This document shows positions 57,238 to 64,000 of a stretch of DNA of 64,000 nt, in pieces. A program made the position numbers and the translations under genes. Under the pieces are notes generated by a model. That model was not told where the DNA came from, ran no database searches, and saw only the letters and a program-made list of their open reading frames with translations. The stretch is from Bugula neritina (taxonomy: Eukaryota > Bryozoa > Gymnolaemata > Cheilostomatida > Bugulidae): the NCBI GenBank assembly GCA_964035545.1, contig OZ037767.1, positions 21,517,628 to 21,581,627 of the forward strand. Reading direction: 5' to 3'. Position 1 is the stretch's first letter. Each line of letters begins with the position of its first letter.

Positions 57238-60200
57238 TCAATCACATTTTATACTGGATAGTGAGTTTTCCTCATTTTGTGTTTCTACATGAGCAACACC
57301 ATTGGGCAGGACATTGACCTTAGGATTGTCTTCTCTTTGTGAGACATTAACCGGAAATATAGTAGCAACATTCATCTTAGGTTGAGTAGGGGAGCGGGTG
57401 TGATTACCGGCCCCCAACATAGTTTCTTCCCCATAGGAATGTTCCTTAGAGCCAGCGCACTTGAACATCTAAAAAGATAAGCAGGAGCCTGTCAGTGACC
57501 TTGACATAATAATTTCTGCTCAGATGAATGCAGAATTAATTAATAATGAGTTATTTACAAATATGAAGCAAGCCGCCATGAAATCAACAGCCCTACATAT
57601 GAACATATAAAACTCCGATATGTAGCACCGAGGCTATCTTCGGAATATGTTCTAGATATCAGTACACAAAGTGGAAAATTGCATACTATAAAAATATGAG
57701 CAAGATGATTGCCAGAGAATGTGAATCACTGAATTAAGTTTAATTAGTCTGGTGTATTAGCTACACCCACGTGTCTGCGAATCAATAATAAGCACCTTGA
57801 ATGACACATTAACAAGGGCATTTACAACTACTACAGCTACTAGATTCTATAATGACTTGATGTATTAACTTAGAACATCTCTTTCCTTTTTCATTAAGCA
57901 GATATGTCTCCCAATTCACAACACATTGTGTTTGATAAAACCGGATCGCATCAAGTGAAATCATATGCAGCAAAACTGCAGGATTTACCTGCCACAGACT
58001 ATACATTGCCAGTGACCAACTGTATTTGCCGATAGCTAAATACTGTTATTTTATAAAAAGAAATTATTTTGAAAACTCACTCGCTATTTTACTAATGTGA
58101 AATTGATTGGAACGAAATGCAAAATAAAAGCTGAAAAGTTGGTTCACTAAATAGTGATCAGCACTACTGCAAAAATTTTTCAAAATATCTCTTTAGTTTT
58201 CCGTAATGCGGTCCTAGCTTAACTAGATCCTAACAAGCTATATACAACTCAAATTGGTTGGTTTATATAAGAAAATCTTTAGAAGATATTTAAGTAACAG
58301 TGCAGCAGGTATCATAGGCATAATAGGCAGAGCTCTAACCTTTTTTAGCCTCTTTCTGAAGGAAGGAGAGCTGATAGAGTATATTATAAAGTTGATGGAT
58401 GAGTTGAGAATAAATATCTGGTACGAGAATATAGAGGCGGTGGGGCCGTGCGAGGGAGACAATCTCCATATAAACACCAGAGACAAATCTGGAGTCTGAA
58501 ATAAAGTAGGAAGTAACACTAAACATGTACATAAACTGTAAGGATACTTCACTCAACTCTCTAGCTGTCACACTCCAAACGATAGCTATTTACACTAAAT
58601 TTGCAACGTTCAACATTTGATTTTAAATTTCAAATTTGCATTCAAATGAACATCCTAAAGAACTTGACAATGAAAATATGATAAATGAGGAGAAAAGAAA
58701 AGTAGTGTGAACATAGTTCCATAATTAATTCATAGTCACCTGGAGAAGTACAAAGGAAACTGTTACCACTAGCAGCGTGAGTATAGCATTCACCTCCAGT
58801 TTTCTTACCCGAGATGCATTAGCTTGAGCTCTACACAGAGAGTGAGACAGAAACCATAATTAATATTTAAAAGTAAATAGAAATAAGTACCCATGACACT
58901 CTAGTGGTTAAAGTTCCTTGTTTTGCAAGGTTGGGGCTGTCTTGTCATGCCCCTTATTTCTATGGTCATAGTTGAGGGTTGTTAATCACAAAACAAAGTT
59001 ATAGCTGCTTGCATCACACTGCATAAAGAAGTTTTAGATTGGTGAAAAAATGCCAAGATAGAACAAACCAAAATAAAAAAGCAGCATAAACTGATTGGCT
59101 TATCATTTGAATATTGTTGGACGTTTATATATCCCCTTCCTAATTTTTTTACTTAATGAGGATGTTATGATAGAATACTATATGGTAGAATGTTATATGA
59201 TAGAATGTTTTAATTATTGCATGATGCAATCTCAAATTTAAAAAAACATAACTAAATTACCCAAAATGAATGCAGTACACAGGTAGTTACAGTACATGCT
59301 GCTCTTAAACAATATCAAGTGATACAAAGAAACCTGCTATAATCTCAACACATAACTCCACTTGCATACAAAAGTAGACAACCCTGAAAGATAGCACCCT
59401 TTGCTGTTTGTATAATATCAATCCTTATTTATTGGACTTAGCAATCATTCAAAATTTGCATTTATTTACAACTATAAGAGCTAAATGGTAACAGAAATTT
59501 AATACCAGAAAAACATTTTAAGACACAAATCAAAACACAAATAGAAGTGCTTACTTTGACATGGAATGTATTTTAGAGAGCCACTTGGAGCGATTGTAAA
59601 TAATCTGAATAAGTATGAAGCTGGTGAAGATGAGCAGACAGAGGGGGATGACATACGCTACAGCCACATAGATGATGAAACCATAAGACAGTCTATAAAC
59701 CTCGTCTCTGCTAATACCATGACCTGAATAACATAAATCCAACTATCAACAACAACAGAGTATTTACATATATTAATTGTGTTGATGATATTTGTTACAC
59801 CCTACAGCCTACTTCAAATGTATTGATCAACTAATGCCTTCATTCTTGTTACATTCACTAGAAATTAAGGCTGGTCTTATGACTGCCCCCTCCCCTTTCC
59901 ATTCACACACCCAGGTTCTATAGTTGAAACTGAAAGTCAACTTGTTTAGTTTTACTCAACCACACAACATATCAATCACTTACTGAAGGAGAAATAGCCG
60001 AAACACTTCACACTGCTCTCCCGATGTATCAACAATGCGATGAATTCAACAAATCTGGGTGCACAGAAAATGAGAGCAGAAACGAATATGACAGCCAGGC
60101 ATTGCAGAGCCCTACGACTTGTGCACCAAGTCTTTGCTTTGCTCACATGCTTCACTTGAATGTAGCGGTCCAGGCCAAGCACTACTATTATGTAAGTGTT

Positions 60201-62060
60201 GGTAAAGTGGGAGATCTTCTGCAATACAAGAAAAGTTGGATTATGCGGCTTACCTAAAACATTAGCTTGATGTGAAAAGGGAGCAGCCGTGGTCTAGGGG
60301 TTAGAGCTCGTTTGCCTAGTAAACACGAAGTCATGGGTTCGATCCCGACAAAGGCCATTGGTGATGTTAGGAAGAGCATTCAGTCATAATTGCTCCTGTG
60401 CCTCATTTAAATAAATCCTTGGCCCGATTTAACAAAAACCTTTTCATCAAGTGTTTTTCACAAGGATGGTGATTATTAGCTTGGTGTGAAGCAATAAATA
60501 TATTGTTTAAAGCTCTTACCTAGCAACAGTGTAAATTGTGTGTAAGAAGTTCAGAATTCTCCTAAACACATTTCCCAGTTGGCTAATTTATAAATTATTT
60601 ATAAAATGGCCAGGTTATTGAACACCCAACAGGTTAGCTTACGAAAACATACACTACATTTTGTTTGCTTTATGTAACAAACACATTTATACAATGCCTA
60701 AGGCATACCCAGAATCATACTGCATTATCACAAGTGCAATAAAAATATAGTTTGTCAGTTTACAGTTGACCGTCAATGCATTCACACAGCTGGTTACGCA
60801 AAGACATAATTACTTTTTTAATCTGGAATCTGAATGTGTTCAAACAAATCAACGCCTTTATTGATGAGGCGTGAGAGTTGACAGCTAACAGGTGATGCAC
60901 ATCCCAACCTCCGCAGGCACATACTCTCATATTTATATGTGTAGGTTCTGTGTACATACATACCATGAAAAGTAGACCAATGAGAGTGACTGTTCCCCCA
61001 GAAGTCCAATCTTGTACATACCAAAATATAATGGAGTACACATATCTGCAACACCAGAATAAAGACAGTCAAAATTACCTACAGTATGCCTATAATCTCT
61101 TGCAGTTACAGAATACATGCAATCTGTAGCTACAGGTAGTGCTATGCTTCTAAATAAACTTATAGGAGAGTAAAGAATATCAATGGAACAACAAAAATGG
61201 TTGCTAAAAACTCGCATGCTTTTTAAAAGCTTACCTACACAGCTATTTATGCAACTGTACTTTAGGCAGCAACTGGGGGAAAATATCTAGCAAGGTAACT
61301 TGGCTTAGTAAAAACCATGACCTGCACCTATGATCAACTAACAGAAAAAAGGTGAGCTTTGAAAACTGGCGCCTTTTATTTTTGGTTAGAATACCACAAA
61401 AAGAGCACACAAGATGATACATTAAATAAATTGATCTTAAAGAGAGCTTGGAATAGTAACCTGTAGGCATAACAACTGAGACACAATATCTGTATATTGT
61501 CACTGACGGCAAGAGCGGTCAGATACACATCCGTAGATGAGAACTTCTTTAACTTCCTGTTTACTAACACCACCAGTAAATTACTCAGCAGTCCAAATAC
61601 TCCAATTATTAGGGTCAGCACAAAACTGGCAATCTTAAGGGCAGAATATGAATCAGCATCAGACACACTACAAACACAAAAAGTATAACACTACCAGCAA
61701 AAGATAATGAAATATTGTGAAATACAACACAACTAAATAGATATTAAAATAGTGCAATGTTAGTCAAGAGTAGTTATGAAATAATATTATATGTTATTTT
61801 AATAAGAGTGCATGCCATAAAATATTTACCATTACCACCAAATCATTATTTTTTGTAAGAATACTTTAAACAAATAATATATGAATAATTAGTCAACGTT
61901 AACAAATTGACTTAGCAAATTTACAGGAACATTAGATAAACTTCTAACAATCGCTGGCATAAAATACCTAAAATCTTACAATTTAAAAAAAATCATATGC
62001 TTAGTATTGTATAGCTACATACCACGGGGCATCACTTGTTAGATTCATATCAGCTTCCAT
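57238..62060 (-). CDS. Rhodopsin-class (peptide-type) G-protein-coupled receptor, eight exons, complete
   Basis: Exons in transcription order: 62060-62023, 61667-61461, 61045-60964, 60218-59984, 59723-59555, 58830-58740, 58495-58340, 57468-57238; all GT-AG and in frame, 402 residues. The short N-terminus carries one N-glycosylation site (NLT). TM1 has LLSNLLVVLV (N1.50), TM2 LTALAVSDNI (D2.50), ECL1 the tryptophan of DWTSGG, TM3 VVLGLDRYIQV with an intact DRY, TM4 LAVIFVSALIFCAP, TM5 FIIYVAVAYVIPLCLLIFTS with its proline, TM6 TLLVVTVSFVLLQTP, and TM7 NSSINFIIYSISSPSFRKRL followed by a Ser/Asn-rich tail. Deviations: Thr replaces the usual TM3 cysteine (W95 + 7, residue 102) although the ECL2 cysteine C181 is present; CWxP reads LQTP; NPxxY reads NFIIY. 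The general look is of lophotrochozoan neuropeptide/FMRFamide-like orphan receptors; the ligand is unknown. Confidence 0.88.
58885..58945 (+). repeat. Possible degenerate tRNA-derived SINE head
   Basis: ACACTCTAGTGGTTAAAGTT then CCTTGTTTTGCAAGGTTGGG resembles a tRNA A box and a worn B box. It is too short and diverged to be sure, and differs from the other SINE family here. Confidence 0.3.
60277..60474 (+). mobile_element. tRNA-derived SINE, copy 2
   Basis: It begins GGGAGCAGCCGTGGTCTAGG then GGTTAGAGC (A box), has GGGTTCGATCCC (an intact B box), and a body ending CACAAGGATGGTGATT. Flanks ATTAGCTTGATGTGAA (60261-60276) and ATTAGCTTGGTGTGAA (60475-60490) form a 16-bp target duplication with one difference, typical of LINE-driven insertion. 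It lies in GPCR intron 3, antisense to the gene, and shares its whole length with copy 1. Confidence 0.93.
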
Positions 62061-64000
62061 CTAAATGACTCATTGTACACCTACAAGCATTTAATAAAAC
62101 AAACTGTAGGCAAAAATCAATATTTCATAACATGAACATCAATGTTGTTTGTATACCCAGTACTGACACACACTAACTGATAAGCTTGCATTATCACCTG
62201 AAACATAAGGAAAGCCTAAATAGAGAAGACTTGAAAACGATTTTTATGTTTATGTTTATGAATGTTGCAATATATAAAAATACATTGCTGCTAAAAATAC
62301 TTATTACAAAAGGTAAACAGGCAACAGCAAAAATTATTGAAAAGTTTTAACTTGAAAGAGTCCACACAAAACAGATTGCATTACTATAATTGGTGACACA
62401 CAAAACAGTGAATGCAAATGTAAAGCATAGATGTTTAATTGTAGCTAATATTTACAAAATTAAACTTGATGGCATAAATTTTTCATCACTGAAACCCAAT
62501 TACAGATGAAGATGCCTGCACACATCACCAGAAGTAGTGTAGCTATAACTGGTCAGCTCAGCTTGACTCACAGCATCGGCTTATATCTGCTTAGTTTAAC
62601 TTTAAAACATAACTTACTCACATTTGAATTTGATTTTTGAACAGATAGTGTTGAGGAAAATTTTCTTAAAACCAAATGTATAATTCTAGTTTAATAAAGA
62701 TCTGAGCATAGTTACGTGACTTGATGCCTGTAGTATTAAAAAATCCTACTTCCAGCAGGCAAAAAGTTAATAAGAATACCAAAACTTGCTAGATACAACC
62801 AACTCTGACTGATGATTTAAAATAAGCTTGCTATCAATCATTTGCAGTAACATGGTTCGGCTTTGAGCCAATTTTCACTATATAATAAAAAATCAACCAG
62901 CAAATTTATTAACTAGGATGCAGCAGTTAAACATATACTGTTTCTAGAAAATTTAGTTGAAATGGCACGAAACAAGATACTTTAGGCTGCTATTTTAATA
63001 TAATTAATTTTATGAAGAAAAACTATTTTGAATTTATGTGACAATAAAAGCTGTAAAAAGCTTATTAACACATAACTTTAAATAAAGGTAATGAACAAAT
63101 AAAAGTCACAAAAAATGCGTTTGGGCATTGAAATGTCAATACATATGCCAGCAATTGATAACAGCCCATCATGTATGAGTTTTTAAAAATTGAGAGTTGT
63201 CTACTTTTAGGTCTTGCCTGAAAGTCTTCTATTAGCTGTTCATTTTGAAGAGCATTAATTTGACATATTACTTCACAACTTGAATCCCACCAACAAAAAA
63301 TAATATTTAATATTATTGACCATTTTTATATTACATGCCAGAGAAACAGTTATAAAACTGGGGCATAGCCTTTTACAGTTTCAGAAAATCAAATACAAGA
63401 ATAGTAAACATTGACACATTTGGTATAATACATACAATAATAAAAAGCGTTAACTCATTACCAGCTATAAAGAAACCTCACTTTACTGTATTGCAACTAA
63501 AGCTCAAAAATTCGTGCAATTCACAAAGTGAGCAATCGAAATATGCAATACGATATTGATAGTGTAGTTTCAATTGTTAATTAAAAATGTTGAAATCACC
63601 AAATGTTATTGTATGAGTTACCATTTCAACAACCGTTTTTAGCTAATCTTCAAAACCGACTGGAAAATGAAACAATCGATCAATTTCAGTTCAATGCTAG
63701 CATTTAACAACATCATACATTAAACAAATTAAGATGGAGACTATACCTGTATTTCAAAAAATGAAAACATGCACTTAGGTATTAAAAGGTGTTGTTGATG
63801 CACCAAGAATGAACAAGCAGTTACTAGGTATATGAATGTGAGAAAGTTGTATTATATCCTTGGGAGATGAGTTTAAACAATTATTAGAAAAACTATTTTA
63901 GCATAAACTCCTCTGAGAATAGTACTATCACAAATACTGACCATAAGTCAATATTATTTTAACTCAATTAAATAATATACTTTCATGACATCCGATTGTT
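62061..64000. other. Region upstream of the GPCR gene, no gene found
   Basis: AT-rich DNA with no supportable exon, repeat array or mobile element. It may contain the GPCR promoter and non-coding 5' exons. Confidence 0.45.

Noticed and set aside
57060-57317. Plus-strand open frame of 85 codons
   Set aside because: It partly overlaps the last GPCR exon on the other strand and has no splice or homology support.
58238-58571. Alternative minus-strand frames of 78 and 104 codons
   Set aside because: The 78-codon frame is out of phase with the GPCR; the 104-codon frame is TM7 exon 58340-58495 with intron read-through at both ends.
60277-60350. Functional tRNA gene
   Set aside because: A and B boxes are present, but the sequence continues into a SINE body, has target duplications and does not fold into a full cloverleaf that I could verify.
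1-64000. CRISPR array, operon or bacterial defence system
   Set aside because: Introns, LTR element and SINEs show a eukaryotic chromosome; the tandem arrays have no spacer-repeat structure.

Overview
The window is animal nuclear DNA. It is AT-rich, its genes have many short exons with GT-AG introns, and it carries a BEL/Pao retrotransposon, tRNA-derived SINEs, TIR elements and many minisatellites. Gene content (RIC8/synembryn, LRRIQ3, a peptide-type GPCR, a four-CUB secreted protein) marks a metazoan. A class I iron-sulfur fumarase beside them points to a non-vertebrate, non-insect lineage. My best guess is a marine lophotrochozoan (mollusc, bryozoan, brachiopod or similar), at low confidence. 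I see no bacterial or plasmid-like region, CRISPR array, rRNA or functional tRNA gene.

Layout: 1-919 holds the 3' end of an unrecognised + strand gene behind a GC-rich foldback repeat. A hAT-like MITE lies at 1326-1566. A complete ten-exon class I fumarase gene (+) runs 3541-7479. After an AT-rich gap comes a BEL/Pao LTR element (10293-15281, minus) with identical 321-bp LTRs; its single long ORF lacks reverse transcriptase and the integrase core. Its right LTR ends 148 bp before the start codon of RIC8 (+, 15430-27869, ten exons). RIC8 intron 8 is 7.7 kb and holds nested mobile DNA, including two adjacent large palindromes. A small two-exon unknown gene (+) lies at 28596-29605. A four-CUB secreted protein gene (minus, eleven exons, resembling SOL-1/suppressor of lurcher) spans 31626-41330. 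About 6 kb without a gene separates it from the divergently transcribed LRRIQ3 gene (+, 47422-55855, fourteen exons). LRRIQ3 is convergent with a rhodopsin-class GPCR gene (minus, 57238-62060, eight exons). 62061-64000 holds nothing I can support.

The genes do not form a pathway: fumarase is metabolic, RIC8 is the G-alpha chaperone/GEF, LRRIQ3 is a predicted ciliary/sperm protein, and the GPCR and CUB protein belong to cell-surface signalling. The most notable features are the RT-less BEL element with an intact ORF, the nested elements in RIC8 with an internal 'empty site' control, the threefold duplication of a fumarase 5' splice site, the habit of introns to carry their own private minisatellite, and a GPCR lacking the canonical TM3 cysteine. 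I did not find a convincing new multi-gene system. Splice models were built by hand from GT-AG signals, reading phase and family resemblance; every multi-exon model closes in frame.
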